Source: Chryseolinea lacunae (lineage in GTDB: Bacteria; Bacteroidota; Bacteroidia; Cytophagales; Cyclobacteriaceae). Taken from it: a DNA stretch of 64,000 bases. Shown in pieces: positions 23,136 to 32,452 of this stretch (within the stretch, counting starts at the first letter, position 1; every line of letters starts with the position of its first letter). A program made the translations under genes and the position numbers. The notes beneath the pieces are model-generated. The model had not been told where the DNA came from, made no database searches, and saw only the letters and a list, made by a program, of their open reading frames with translations. The stretch covers positions 202,870 through 266,869 of the forward strand of contig NZ_JAERRB010000011.1 of NCBI RefSeq assembly GCF_016735595.1. The letters are read 5' to 3'.

Positions 23136-25058
23136 TTAGTTCTGCCGTACAATCACCTTGTGGTTAGTTTTGCCTTGTGCCGAGATGATGCGCAACGTAT
23201 AGAACCCCGCAGGAACAGTTTCCGTTGCCAGCACCACGGGTTGAAAGGCGGCCGAAATCTGAGTCGTCTGGCGATACACTTCAAGACCCTGCAGGTTCAC
23301 GAGGGCCAGCGTATATTGTGTTTGCGGCATGCGTATGAAATCGATATTCAACACATCGCCTTCCTGTGCAGGGTTGGGATAGACTGATACCGTAGGAACG
23401 GCTTGCGCGCCGGCATCCACACGAATCACCTTCAGCGGTGTCACCGTGCCGTCCACATCGGTTTGCGACAGGCGGTAGTAATAATAGGCTTCATACACAG
23501 CCGAGTCGATCACTTCGTAGCGATGCGATGTGCCCGATGTTCCGTTTCCATCCACCACGTTCAGCACATCGAATTGCATTCCGTCGAGCGAGCGCTCCAG
23601 CGTAAACAATTTGTTATGCGTTTCGGTGGCGGTGGCCCAGTTCAAAACAATGTGGCCTGTGGTGCGTTCGAACGCGCCGGCAAAATACACCAGCGATACG
23701 GGCAGCGGCGAAGGTCCCGCACTGGCACTAATGCCCGAACCGTTAGTGCCCGAAGCAGCGCCGGCCTGGCTGTTGCAGGGGCTTGAGTTGTTGTTGCATC
23801 CGGCGGTTCCGTTGTTTGTGGTCGTGGTCACGTTGGCTGGTGTGGCATTCGAATAGATGATGCGTCCCTGACCACCACCTCCGCCACCGCCGTGTGTCGC
23901 GCCGTCGTTGGTGGTTCCGCCGTTTGCGCCGTTTGCCTGTGCACCAATCGTACACGTGCCCACAACGCTGAAGCTCCCAACATCAAAAATGATAGAGCCA
24001 CCGGCACCACCGCCGCCCATGCCGTCGTTGGCACCGCTGGCAGCGTTGAGGCCGTTGGCAGAAATGATGCGGCCGCCACACGATCCGGTAGTAACAATCT
24101 GTGTTGCTTTGATGAGGATGATGCCACCACCGTCGGCACCGGCCGAGCCTACGCTGTTGTTCTGGTGGGCACCACCGCCGCCGCCACCCATGAAGATGCG
24201 GCTCACACTAATTTGTGCATTCAGCGACAAGCCACCCTGGCCACCCACGGGTGTGGATGAACACAAGTAGCCTGGTCCGCCAAGACCACCAGCCGTCACG
24301 TTGCCGCCGCCACCGCCACCGGCATTGTGACGATTTCCGCCACCACCGCCGTTCAGCGATTTGGCCCGGCCATATTGATAGGTTGTGCTCGTGTTTCTGT
24401 AAATGCTCTCGCCCTTTTCGCCACCCAACGTGGAGGTTGCTGTGCGATAGATAGCCTGACAATCTTCCGTGCCATCGGCAGCCGATGCTGCGCCGCCGCG
24501 AAAGCCCGCGCCGTTGGCGGTGATGTTGTGATTGAGGGTGAGCGTGCCGTTCACGCGAATGGCCAGCACACCCCCCACGTTCCCATCCCAATCCAGTGCA
24601 GCCATGTCGGCCGTGGTGGTGTAGTTGGGGCTGCCGTAGACCCGATAGGAAATAATCTGCACCGCCGCGTTGGCGCCGGTGTTATAGGTGTAGGTTAAGG
24701 CCGGTGTGATGGTGATGGTGGTGGCCGTCTTGGCGGTGATGGTGCGCACTTCATAACGTCCGGCATTTCCAATGGCACTGAGGTTTCCAAAGTTCGTGTC
24801 GTCGTTTGTGTTCGCGCCAATCACATCGTCCTGCATTTGCATGATGATGAGCGTCTGCCCCACCGTGAACGTGTGGTTGGTTTCATTGATGTTCGACAAC
24901 GTGAGCACGTTGCCCGCGATGCCTGTTACCTTGGCATAGGCATTCACTACTTGCGCATGAATGGCTGAGTGGCCAACAAGCAAAGTGGTAAAGAGGAGCG
25001 TAATGCCTCGCGCGATAGAAGACAAGGGTGATGAGGTCGAAAGGCGTTGGCTAATCAT
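23136..25058 (-). CDS. Glycine-rich cell-surface protein with T9SS C-terminal sorting domain
   Basis: The start at 25058 (MISQRLSTSSPLSSIARGIT) gives 640 residues with an N-terminal signal peptide ending before QVVNAYAKVTG. The middle is dominated by Gly-rich stretches (GGGGGNRHNAGGGGGGNVTA; GGGAGGSIIFDVGSFSVVG) with a repeating beta-helix-like pattern. Near the C-terminus LPVSLVYFAGAFERTTGHIV precedes the type A sorting domain (VSVYPNPAQEGDVLNIDFIR...GFYTLRIISAQGK.NHKVIVRQN). The protein would pass through the type IX secretion system and be anchored on the cell surface, where Gly-rich regions often mediate adhesion or gliding. Confidence 0.88.
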   Translation of the reverse strand: MISQRLSTSSPLSSIARGITLLFTTLLVGHSAIHAQVVNAYAKVTGIAGNVLTLSNINETNHTFTVGQTLIIMQMQDDVIGANTNDDTNFGNLSAIGNAGRYEVRTITAKTATTITITPALTYTYNTGANAAVQIISYRVYGSPNYTTTADMAALDWDGNVGGVLAIRVNGTLTLNHNITANGAGFRGGAASAADGTEDCQAIYRTATSTLGGEKGESIYRNTSTTYQYGRAKSLNGGGGGNRHNAGGGGGGNVTAGGLGGPGYLCSSTPVGGQGGLSLNAQISVSRIFMGGGGGGAHQNNSVGSAGADGGGIILIKATQIVTTGSCGGRIISANGLNAASGANDGMGGGGAGGSIIFDVGSFSVVGTCTIGAQANGANGGTTNDGATHGGGGGGGQGRIIYSNATPANVTTTTNNGTAGCNNNSSPCNSQAGAASGTNGSGISASAGPSPLPVSLVYFAGAFERTTGHIVLNWATATETHNKLFTLERSLDGMQFDVLNVVDGNGTSGTSHRYEVIDSAVYEAYYYYRLSQTDVDGTVTPLKVIRVDAGAQAVPTVSVYPNPAQEGDVLNIDFIRMPQTQYTLALVNLQGLEVYRQTTQISAAFQPVVLATETVPAGFYTLRIISAQGKTNHKVIVRQN

Positions 25059-25316
25059 TGTTATATTTTTTTGTTTGACCCCACGGGGATTCAAGCCGCC
25101 TATGCCAAAATTGATGCCAGATGATGTTGTTGTTTCGTAAGTATATTGATTAACAGTATGTTATGGTGAATATGTGGAGATAATGACACGCATCGAATAA
25201 GCTTGAAGGCATGTGTATTATCAAATCAGGACAAGCCTTGGGAAAGAATCATGTAGGCTTGGGCAATTCCCGGCACCGCCCGATTTCTTAAAGAGGAGGG
25301 CCGTGCCGGACAATCC

Positions 25317-25907
25317 TCAACGACGCACGCAGAATTTGAAATGTGATACCCCCGGAGTTTCCACGGTAGCGATCTTTTCCAACTCAATGGTCGTGGTCAA
25401 CACATCGTCGAAGAGACGCGTGCCGCCGCCCAGCACCACGTGGGCGATGTGAATGTGCAATTCGTCGAGGGCGCCGGCGCGAAGGTATTGGCGGCCCATG
25501 TCGCCGCCGCCCATCACCCAGATGTTTTGATCGCCCGCTGCATTTCGTGCCAGGGTCAGCGCGGCGTCGGGTCCCGCAGTCACATAGGTGAAGCCTTCTA
25601 CGCGTCTTGCCGGCACGTTGTGCGTCACCACAAAGGTAGGCACAGCAAAGGGAGAGACACCACCCCACGCATCTTCAATCGCTGTGTGATAGGTTCGTCC
25701 GCCGGTGATCACCGCGCCAGATGTGTTCACGGTTTCTTCAAGCAAGGCCGCCGCCGCGTCTGTTTTGTCTTCAAAGATCCAGCGGTGAAGACGTTGGCCG
25801 CCTTCGCCAAGCGGGTTGGCTGTGCTGATGTTCGGGCCGGCAATGTATCCGTCAAGCGACATGGTGATGTCGAGGACCACGCGCGTTTTTGTGTTCTCGC
25901 TTTTCAT
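25317..25907 (-). CDS. Dihydrofolate reductase-fold protein
   Basis: The start at 25907 (MKSENTKTRVVLDITMSLDG) gives 196 residues. It shows the family order: TMSLDGYIAGPN, then GAVITGGRTYHTAIEDAWGG, FVVTHNVPARRVEGFTYVTA and NIWVMGGGDMGRQYLRAGAL, which hold the nucleotide-binding GG motifs, then LHIHIAHVVLGGGTRLFDDV. Like 1155-1715, it is an NADPH-type reductase of unknown substrate rather than a riboflavin enzyme. It stands alone. Confidence 0.9.
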   Translation of the reverse strand: MKSENTKTRVVLDITMSLDGYIAGPNISTANPLGEGGQRLHRWIFEDKTDAAAALLEETVNTSGAVITGGRTYHTAIEDAWGGVSPFAVPTFVVTHNVPARRVEGFTYVTAGPDAALTLARNAAGDQNIWVMGGGDMGRQYLRAGALDELHIHIAHVVLGGGTRLFDDVLTTTIELEKIATVETPGVSHFKFCVRR

Positions 25908-26001
25908 TTTGTGAGTAAATTGTTGACGATACAAACCTATTCACACGGCGAAAAACAACGAAGGTGGCAACCGACAATAGTCGGGCGGTTTCCGGCAATT
26001 A

Positions 26002-26739
26002 TTACAGGTTGTGGTCGCGCAGCCAGCGCTCAACATCCACCACGTCTACACCACCCTGGTGAAGCAACGCGCGAATGGCACCGCAGTTTTCAATGCCGGC
26101 CAGCACAAGAATGGTCTTGCCCGGATTCTCTTGCGCTGCGCGGATGGCCACGTCGCTCATGTGTCTGGTCCAGAATCGCGCGCCGTCGGTGAAGGGCGCT
26201 CCTACAAATTCTTCGTAGAGTGTTTTCTTGCCGGACAGCACAAGATCGGTCTTGGCATTGTTCACATCCGCAGCCGTTTTCCAATACGCTTTCAAAACCG
26301 AATAGACATCGTCTTCATAACGATCTATGGTTTGGGCCAGCGTGGGTTGGGCTTTCTCAAAGTCGCCGATAGATTTGATGGTTGAATTCACCACGTTTGT
26401 AAAGTCGGGTTCATCGGGTTCGGCGGCGTAGGCTTTTCGTGCGTGGGCCTTCACATAGGGAAAGACCACTTGTGGATATTCGGCTTTGCTGGCGTGCACC
26501 TTTTGAGCACTCAATTCGGAGGGCGTCACATCCAGCACCAGCACGTCGGGGGCGATGGCGCTGATAACTTCCTTGAGTTTGTCCACACCATAGGCCGGGG
26601 TGGTGGCGTGGTGGCGATAGAGGGTGGCCACCACAAAAACTTTTGCAGGCGACGTGTTTTGTGCCTGTGTGGCAATAACAAACAACAGGGCGAAGACAAG
26701 AAAGGCATGGCGGGCGAGTTGACGGGCGTTTGTGTTCAT
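26002..26739 (-). CDS. Secreted protein of unknown function
   Basis: The start at 26739 (MNTNARQLARHAFLVFALLF) gives 245 residues with a signal peptide ending about QAQNTSP. The mature part opens KVFVVATLYRHHATTPAYGV, then DKLKEVISAIAPDVLVLDVT, and later ENPGKTILVLAGIENCGAIR. This is a pattern vaguely like the heme-binding ChaN/TraB proteins (H near the start, PD.ll.E strand, ..vv.GN.H..gi...L), but the conserved residues do not line up well enough to claim it. No close neighbour operon. Confidence 0.7.
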   Translation of the reverse strand: MNTNARQLARHAFLVFALLFVIATQAQNTSPAKVFVVATLYRHHATTPAYGVDKLKEVISAIAPDVLVLDVTPSELSAQKVHASKAEYPQVVFPYVKAHARKAYAAEPDEPDFTNVVNSTIKSIGDFEKAQPTLAQTIDRYEDDVYSVLKAYWKTAADVNNAKTDLVLSGKKTLYEEFVGAPFTDGARFWTRHMSDVAIRAAQENPGKTILVLAGIENCGAIRALLHQGGVDVVDVERWLRDHNL

Positions 26740-26932
26740 GGAGATAAAATTTAGTGAGACCCGAAACTGCACGTTCTCTTCGCCTCAAAAAAAACTATTC
26801 AACCGGCTGCCCCGAATATTCAACGCATGCCGCGTTCGACCCGTTAGTATGGAACCGTTGAAGAATAGCGGGCAACGGTTGAAGAGGTGACCGAATGTGA
26901 CCGATTGTTTCTATTTTTAAGAGAGATTTTTT

Positions 26933-27952
26933 ATGCAGCAGCAGAAACTACAGTCGGTCGATATCACAAAGGTCCAGGTGGTGGGCTGGCTGGTATTATA
27001 TTGCATTCACGTGGCCTACTACTGGCCGGTGTCGGGTGTGGCAGAGAGTTTTGTGACGCCGTTCATTGCCGTGGGCTTCTATCTGCTCATCATCTATGGC
27101 AACGTGTTGTGGCTTATCCCCACGTGGTATGCGCGGGGCCGGGTTGGGCAGTATGCGGCGGTTCTGTTTCTTTTTTTTGTGGCCGTTGTCGCTGTGCGCA
27201 TGTGGGTGAACTATGAGGTTTTGTTTGTGCGCCTGAACCAGACCATGTACGACTACTCGCCGCGACAAATAGCCTACGTAGCCTTCTCCACATTCCTCAC
27301 CGTGATCATCAGCGTGGTGGCCTACGCCGCCATTCGTTATTTTTCGTTGCTGAAAATGGAAGAAGCCCGCGAAGCACAACGCTACCGTGCAGAACTTGAT
27401 TTACTGAAGGCGCGTGTGCAGCCCCATTTCCTTTTCAATACGTTAAATAATATTTACTACGAAGCTTATCGCGAGTCGCCCCGAGCGGCCGCCCTCATCG
27501 ACAAACTGTCGGGCATGATGCGTTATTTTGTGGAGGAAAGTCCACGCGAGCAGGTAGCATTGTCTACAGAAATTGCGTTTCTCCAAAACTACATCGACCT
27601 CGAACGCATTCGCATGCGTCACCAATTGCAGCTCACGTTCGAGTTGCCCGTCATCACCACACAACAGATACCACCCATGTTGCTGATGCCGTTGGTCGAA
27701 AACCTGTTCAAACACGGCATCGACAAACGGAAGCCCGAAAATCCCGTGGCCATATCGCTGCAGTTTGTGGATGAGCATCTAGTGTTCACAGTCGCCAATC
27801 CGTTGCCGGAAGAGAAGCACAGTGCAGCGGCGGGTGGCTTTGGCCTGAAAAACCTGCGGCAGCGCCTGCAAATGTTATATACCGACTTCACGTTGCGCAG
27901 CGAAGCAGAAGGCAATCGGTTTGTGTCCACCTTGTCCATTCCCCTCGCATGA
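26933..27952 (+). CDS. LytS-type sensor histidine kinase
   Basis: 339 residues. Four membrane helices (about 15-35, 42-63, 73-92, 115-137), then a short linker and the histidine kinase core with the phosphoacceptor His165 (LKARVQPHFLFNTLNNIYYE), the N box PMLLMPLVENLFKHG (residues ~245-260) and the G box AAGGFGLKNLRQRLQMLY. The length and layout are those of the Bacteroidota LytS/YehU kinases (His_kinase family). Its stop overlaps the start of the LytTR regulator at 27949 (ATGA), so the pair is translationally coupled and almost certainly a two-component system. The signal sensed is unknown. Confidence 0.94.
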   Translation: MQQQKLQSVDITKVQVVGWLVLYCIHVAYYWPVSGVAESFVTPFIAVGFYLLIIYGNVLWLIPTWYARGRVGQYAAVLFLFFVAVVAVRMWVNYEVLFVRLNQTMYDYSPRQIAYVAFSTFLTVIISVVAYAAIRYFSLLKMEEAREAQRYRAELDLLKARVQPHFLFNTLNNIYYEAYRESPRAAALIDKLSGMMRYFVEESPREQVALSTEIAFLQNYIDLERIRMRHQLQLTFELPVITTQQIPPMLLMPLVENLFKHGIDKRKPENPVAISLQFVDEHLVFTVANPLPEEKHSAAAGGFGLKNLRQRLQMLYTDFTLRSEAEGNRFVSTLSIPLA

Positions 27953-28653
27953 TGTTAACCTGCATGATCATCGACGACGAGCCCAATGCCGTGGCGTTGC
28001 TTGCTTCATATGTGGAACAAATCTCCTTTCTGGAATTGCGCAAGTCCGGCTATGATGGGGTGGAGGCATTGAAATATCTTCAGGAAGAACATGTGGACAT
28101 TCTGTTTGTCGACATCGAAATGCCGGGCATCACAGGGATGGATTTGGCTGGGCTGGTGCCGGGCGACACGGCCATCATTTTCACCACGGCCTATTCGCAG
28201 TATGCAGCGGAAAGCTATGAGAAGAATGCCGTCGACTATTTGCTAAAACCCATTACTTTCACACGTTTCCTGCAGGCCGTGATGAAGGCAGCCAACAAGG
28301 GTGCACCAAAACAATTGGCACCAACCTCGCCCGCAGGGAAGGAAGCCGTATTTGTGAAATCGGGCAAACAATGGATACGCCTCGCCTATGACGCCATCTT
28401 GTTTTTTGAGGGCGAAAAGGAATATGTGAAAGTGGTCACAAAAAAAGAAAGCATCCTGCTCTACAAACGCATGAAAGACCTGGGGAGTGAACTGCCGGCG
28501 TTCTTTCAACGCGTTCATCATTCCTATATCATCAATACCCATCACATTCAGAAGATTGAAGACAATCATGCGTGGATAGACGATCGCCGCATCCCCATCA
28601 GCGACAGCTATCGCGAGAGTTTCTGGAAACACATCCGGCCCGATGTGATGTAA
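27949..28653 (+). CDS. LytTR-family response regulator
   Basis: 234 residues. Receiver domain with the acidic pair at 9-10 (MIIDDEPNAVAL), phosphoacceptor Asp55 (DILFVDIEMPGITG) and Lys100 (DYLLKPITF). The linker leads to a LytTR DNA-binding domain (VFVKSGKQWIRLAYDAILFF, KESILLYKRMKDLGSELPAF, HHSYIINTHHIQKIEDNHAW). It is the partner of the kinase at 26933-27952. LytTR proteins bind direct-repeat sites, but no target operon is obvious nearby. Confidence 0.94.
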   Translation: MMLTCMIIDDEPNAVALLASYVEQISFLELRKSGYDGVEALKYLQEEHVDILFVDIEMPGITGMDLAGLVPGDTAIIFTTAYSQYAAESYEKNAVDYLLKPITFTRFLQAVMKAANKGAPKQLAPTSPAGKEAVFVKSGKQWIRLAYDAILFFEGEKEYVKVVTKKESILLYKRMKDLGSELPAFFQRVHHSYIINTHHIQKIEDNHAWIDDRRIPISDSYRESFWKHIRPDVM

Positions 28654-28758
28654 GTGCGGCAGATTCAAACGAGCGTGGTCCTAAATTTGCGAACAACATG
28701 AAAGCGGCAATGTCACATTTGCCGTGTACATGATTTTGTCAACTAAATTTTTGATGCC

Positions 28759-29139
28759 ATGCTTAAAACAAATAAGGCCTTCAGCAGTTTCTCCGTGAAC
28801 GACCTTGCGCAAGCAAAGGATTTCTACAACAACGTGCTGCACCTCGACGTGCAGGACAAGAACGGCTGGCTCGAATTGCGTGTGTCGGGCGATACACGCA
28901 TCCTGGTGTATCCCAAACCCAATCACACCCCCGCATCGTTCACGGTGCTCAACTTTCCTGTAGACGATATTGTGAGGTCTGTGGCCGACATGAAGCAGGA
29001 GGGAGTGGCGTTTGAACGGTATGACGACCCCGGATTTAAGACCGACGAAGACAACATTGCCCGCCACGATGGCGGACCCCACATGGCGTGGTTCACTGAC
29101 CCGGCTGGAAATATTATGTCGCTCATGCAGGACAAATGA
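28759..29139 (+). CDS. VOC (glyoxalase/bleomycin resistance) domain protein
   Basis: 126 residues. One complete vicinal-oxygen-chelate module: KAFSSFSVNDLAQAKDFYNN, WLELRVSGDTRILVYPKPNH, DIVRSVADMKQEGVAFERYD and the ending HMAWFTDPAGNIMSLMQDK. The metal-ligand positions are partly replaced, so it may be a binding protein rather than an enzyme. Function unknown. It follows the two-component pair by about 100 bases. Confidence 0.9.
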   Translation: MLKTNKAFSSFSVNDLAQAKDFYNNVLHLDVQDKNGWLELRVSGDTRILVYPKPNHTPASFTVLNFPVDDIVRSVADMKQEGVAFERYDDPGFKTDEDNIARHDGGPHMAWFTDPAGNIMSLMQDK

Positions 29140-29279
29140 ACGACGGCTACACCTTAAAAAATTTCCAGACAAATAAGTGCCACGCGTTTTGCCGGCATGA
29201 AGATGTTAGACGAATGTTGCTGTGTTAATCCGGAAAAATAATCATCTTGAAATACGAACGGCCCAGGCCACACAGAACT

Positions 29280-29714
29280 ATGAAAAAGACAACAAAATCT
29301 GCGAAAGAGACAACTCCGGAGGGAGAAGAGAAATTTCCGGGCTATCCAAAATATCCGGCACAGGAAGATATCATGAGTCGCGCCGACCGCGTGGAGATGG
29401 ATTTGGATGGAGACGAAACACCGGCACCCGCCAGCAGCACAAAAGTGCCGAAGACTGGAGGGAAACACCACAGCGCTTCCGATCTCACGAAAGACGATTT
29501 CGAAGCGCTTGGCGACAAAGAACTTGAGTCTGATGGCGACGACCAGTTGCTGAAAGACCGCGTTTATCCGGTAGACTTTGCAGGCGACGATCTTGACATC
29601 CCGGGCAGTTCAGACGACGATGCACAGGAAGATATCGGCAACGAAGACGAAGAAAATAATTCCTACAGCCTCGGCGGCGACAATCACAACGATCTGGAAG
29701 AAGATCAATCCTGA
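29280..29714 (+). CDS. Small acidic disordered protein
   Basis: 144 residues from the ATG at 29280 (MKKTTKSAKETTPEGEEKFP); the frame opens upstream without family resemblance. It has a basic start, the segment GYPKYPAQEDIMSRADRVEM, then a highly acidic tail (DDLDIPGSSDDDAQEDIGNE). No membrane or catalytic features. Proteins with the PxYPasEDIm pattern are common in Bacteroidota and of unknown function. A strong bidirectional terminator follows. Confidence 0.7.
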   Translation: MKKTTKSAKETTPEGEEKFPGYPKYPAQEDIMSRADRVEMDLDGDETPAPASSTKVPKTGGKHHSASDLTKDDFEALGDKELESDGDDQLLKDRVYPVDFAGDDLDIPGSSDDDAQEDIGNEDEENNSYSLGGDNHNDLEEDQS

Positions 29715-29717
29715 AAC

Positions 29718-29756
29718 AAAAAAGCGAATGCTTCATGGTGAAGCATTCGCTTTTTT
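29718..29756. terminator. Strong bidirectional intrinsic terminator
   Basis: A perfect 12-bp stem GCGAATGCTTCA/TGAAGCATTCGC (29724-29735 and 29739-29750) with a 3-base loop is flanked by A6 and T6. It can end transcription from 29280-29714 on the plus strand and from the convergent glycosyltransferase on the minus strand. Confidence 0.9.
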
Positions 29757-29790
29757 CTATAAGTATCCATAGGTCGCGGGGTGCTAGATG

Positions 29791-30999
29791 TTATGCATCC
29801 ACCAGATCGTGTTTGCCTTCGTGCAATGCGTCTTCCTCGCCAAACTGATGTTGCAATGTTTTTTTGGACAGCATGGTGCCAATCAATCCCATCATTTCTC
29901 CCCACGTTTTGTTCCAGGATTGTCCGGTCAGATAGGTGTCTACTTTGTCGAGCCACCGTTGGCGTTCATCTTCTTGTTGCGCCAGAAGCTCTTCGGCTAC
30001 TTTAATAAATTCGTTTACCGTGCCCGCAATAGACACAAGCCCGGAGATGCCGTAGGGACGGATCACGTCGGTGATGGGAGCGGAGATGACCGGCTTGCCG
30101 GCCGCCAGATACTCGCCTGTTTTTGTTGGGTTTATGAACCGTGTGTATTCGTTGTGCGCGAAGGGAATCATAGCCACGTCCCACCCGCTGATGTAGTGCG
30201 GAAGGTCTTCGTAGCGTTTTGTGCCGAGGTAGTGAAAGTTTCTGAAGTTGGGCAGCTTGCTGGAGTGTATGTTGATGACAGCACCGATAAGAATGAATTG
30301 CCAGCGGGGACGCTTGCGTGCCACAGCGGCCAGCAATTCGAAATCGATGCGATGATCAATCTCTCCGATATAGCCAAAGCGCGGACGTTCAAAGGCGGCC
30401 TGATCGGGCGGATCGAACTTGAAGGTGCGCGCGGTGGCAAAGTGATCTCTGTCAATGCTGTTGGGAAACAGGAACGTGTTTTCGTGAAGTTTGCGTGCCG
30501 CCTCATACACTTTTTTGCCGCTGGTGAAAACGGCATCGGCAAAATTGAAGAGCTCATGTTCGCAATCGGTGAGTTCGGCAAAATGCTGGTCGTGTTCTGC
30601 GGGGCGGTCCATGCAGTCGTAGATCACCAGGTCGGGGGTGAAGTGTGTGCTTACGCGAAGCGCCTGGGGTGAATAATACCAGAAGATATAGGAAACGATT
30701 TTTTCTTCGTTGAAGAGTCTGATCAACAACTCGCGCCAGCGTGTGGTCACGTCGGGGCGAGTGTCGTCGTCTTGCAGGTGTGGAGCAACCACAATCACCT
30801 GGTCGTCGGTAAGGGTGATGTCGTAGCGATCGGAGTTTGCGTGGAAGGTTGGCGACTCGACATAAAAAACTCTGAACCCGCGCGCAAAACGTTTCAGCAG
30901 ATGCTGCGGACGATGCGACGTGAAATTCCAACCTTGCTGTGCGAAGCAGACGATATCGCGCTTGGTGAAATCGTCTGTGAAGAAAGTGGTGTTGTCCAT
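29791..30999 (-). CDS. Family 1-type glycosyltransferase
   Basis: 402 residues. GT-B fold: N-terminal FAQQGWNFTSHRPQHLLKRF and VFYVESPTFH; the hinge VIYDCMDRPAEHD; SIDRDHFATARTFKFD; then the nucleotide-sugar domain with PRFGYIGEIDHRIDFELLAA, VARKRPRWQFILIGAVINIH, HYLGTKRYEDLPHYISGWDV and the acceptor region GEYLAAGKPVISAPITDVIR. This is the group that sits next to UDP-galactopyranose mutase in many Bacteroidota, but no such neighbour is in the window. It probably acts in envelope polysaccharide or glycolipid synthesis. It is convergent with the gene at 29280. Confidence 0.92.
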   Translation of the reverse strand: MDNTTFFTDDFTKRDIVCFAQQGWNFTSHRPQHLLKRFARGFRVFYVESPTFHANSDRYDITLTDDQVIVVAPHLQDDDTRPDVTTRWRELLIRLFNEEKIVSYIFWYYSPQALRVSTHFTPDLVIYDCMDRPAEHDQHFAELTDCEHELFNFADAVFTSGKKVYEAARKLHENTFLFPNSIDRDHFATARTFKFDPPDQAAFERPRFGYIGEIDHRIDFELLAAVARKRPRWQFILIGAVINIHSSKLPNFRNFHYLGTKRYEDLPHYISGWDVAMIPFAHNEYTRFINPTKTGEYLAAGKPVISAPITDVIRPYGISGLVSIAGTVNEFIKVAEELLAQQEDERQRWLDKVDTYLTGQSWNKTWGEMMGLIGTMLSKKTLQHQFGEEDALHEGKHDLVDA

Positions 31000-31260
31000 A
31001 GGATGGGAAGGTATGGTGTAATGACTCCGGTGATGACGCGTAAAATTGTATGCCAGTTTTTTAATTCCGGCAACGTTTTGTCTGTCGGTTTATTTCGGGT
31101 GTTCCTCGCTGGTTCAGGTTGGGCACTGTGGAAAAAAGTCCGGCTAAGGTGTGGACTATTCTCCCAGGTATCTTGCATAGTGAACGCCCGTTGTGCGGCA
31201 ATCCGTATTCCGCAGCGGCACAATTTTCGTTTGGTCGTAAAAAAATAAATTGTCTGTGCC

Positions 31261-31731
31261 ATGAATGCCCATACACCCAACGCCAGCCCATCCCCGCACG
31301 AACGACCCATCCAGAACCTCTATGCGCAGTTGCTGCAGCATTGGAACGACCGGGATGCGAATGGATTTTCAAGATTGTTTCACCCGCAGGGCCTGGCCAT
31401 CGGGTTCGATGGCAGCGAGTTGCAGGGACGCGAAGCAATTTATCGCGAGTTGTCGGCGGTGTTCAGAGACCATTCCACGGGTTCCTATGTGGCCCGTGTA
31501 AAAACCATCCGGTTTTTGAAAGACGACATCGCGATTGTTCACGCTGTGGCTGGAATGTTGCCGGCCGGCGAGCACTACATTAATCCCGCACTAAACGCGA
31601 TCCAAATTCTGGTGGCCACGCGCACGCATGATGTGTGGGAAATAAATTTGTTTCAAAACACACCGGCACAATTTCACGGCCGGCCCGAACTGGCTACACA
31701 ACTCACCGCAGAACTGGCAGCACTTCTTTAA
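31261..31731 (+). CDS. SnoaL/DUF4440-like cone-shaped barrel protein
   Basis: 156 residues. Central NTF2-like domain: QNLYAQLLQHWNDRDANGFS, RLFHPQGLAIGFDGSELQGR, EAIYRELSAVFRDHSTGSYV and HAVAGMLPAGEHYINPALNA. The family is often annotated SgcJ/EcaC oxidoreductase or DUF4440, but catalysis is not established. It stands alone between divergent and convergent neighbours. Confidence 0.88.
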   Translation: MNAHTPNASPSPHERPIQNLYAQLLQHWNDRDANGFSRLFHPQGLAIGFDGSELQGREAIYRELSAVFRDHSTGSYVARVKTIRFLKDDIAIVHAVAGMLPAGEHYINPALNAIQILVATRTHDVWEINLFQNTPAQFHGRPELATQLTAELAALL

Positions 31732-31737
31732 CGTGGG

Positions 31738-32398
31738 TCACTCGTTCAGTCGCTTAAATTCCAGATAGTCGAAATTCATGTTACCGACGGCCACGGTGTG
31801 AAGGGTGATGACGTGTTTGCCTTTTTCGAAATGAAGTTTTGCCAACGACTCGATCTTGTTCCAATGATGCCACTGGCGCCAGGCCACGGTGTCGCCGGCG
31901 TGAAAGGTGGAGGGGATGGTTAGATCTGTGGTGATGCGTCTGCCATCGACGTCTAGGGCGATAATGCCCGTTGTCGTGTGATGTATACATGATGCTCAAC
32001 AGGTAGTCGCCGCGCGTTTTCACGTTAACGCTATAGCGCACCCATTCGCCAGGTTGTGTCCAGCCTACATAGAGTTGTTTCATGTCGGGTTGCACGGTGT
32101 TATAGGGAGTGTTGTCGATGTTGTTGTCTTTGGTGTATGAAATGTCGACGCCTTCTTTCAGGCGAAACATGTTGAAGAAGTCGCCATTGGGAGGATTCAG
32201 TTTTCCGCTTCCGTTGTTGATGGAATCGGTGTCGTGATAGGCCACGCCTTCTCCGCCCACATCATAGAACTCGCACTGCACACGGCCGGGAATGGTTTGT
32301 GGTGTTTTCTCCCACGCCTTGCCTGGCGAAGGCTTCTGCGCCACAACAACGAGGGAAATAGTCATAAGGGCGAGACACGCGACGGTAAATTTCATCAT
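31738..32398 (-). pseudogene. CBM6-like carbohydrate-binding protein, frameshifted
   Basis: The start at 32398 gives a signal peptide (MMKFTVACLALMTISLVVVA). The frame reads PGRVQCEFYDVGGEGVAYHD, then a family 6 CBM-like strand pattern (LYVGWTQPGEWVRYSVNVKT; YLLSIMYTSHDNG). About 31,972 the frame shifts by one base. The continuation in the other frame, GIIALDVDGRRITTDLTIPS, FHAGDTVAWRQWHHWNKIES and FEKGKHVITLHTVAVGNMNF, completes the domain and stops at 31738. The protein would bind a polysaccharide outside the cell. It is tandem with the three-Y regulator gene upstream on the same strand. Either a pseudogene or an assembly error. Confidence 0.75.
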
Positions 32399-32452
32399 GA
32401 TGTTTTTTTTATAAACTGAGCATCCGGCGACGTTGGCCAAACAGTTGTCCTG

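Noticed and set aside
1155..25907. Reading the two RibD C-terminal-like genes (1155-1715, 25317-25907) as riboflavin biosynthesis
   Set aside because: Both lack the deaminase domain and no other rib genes are nearby; stand-alone members are generic reductases.
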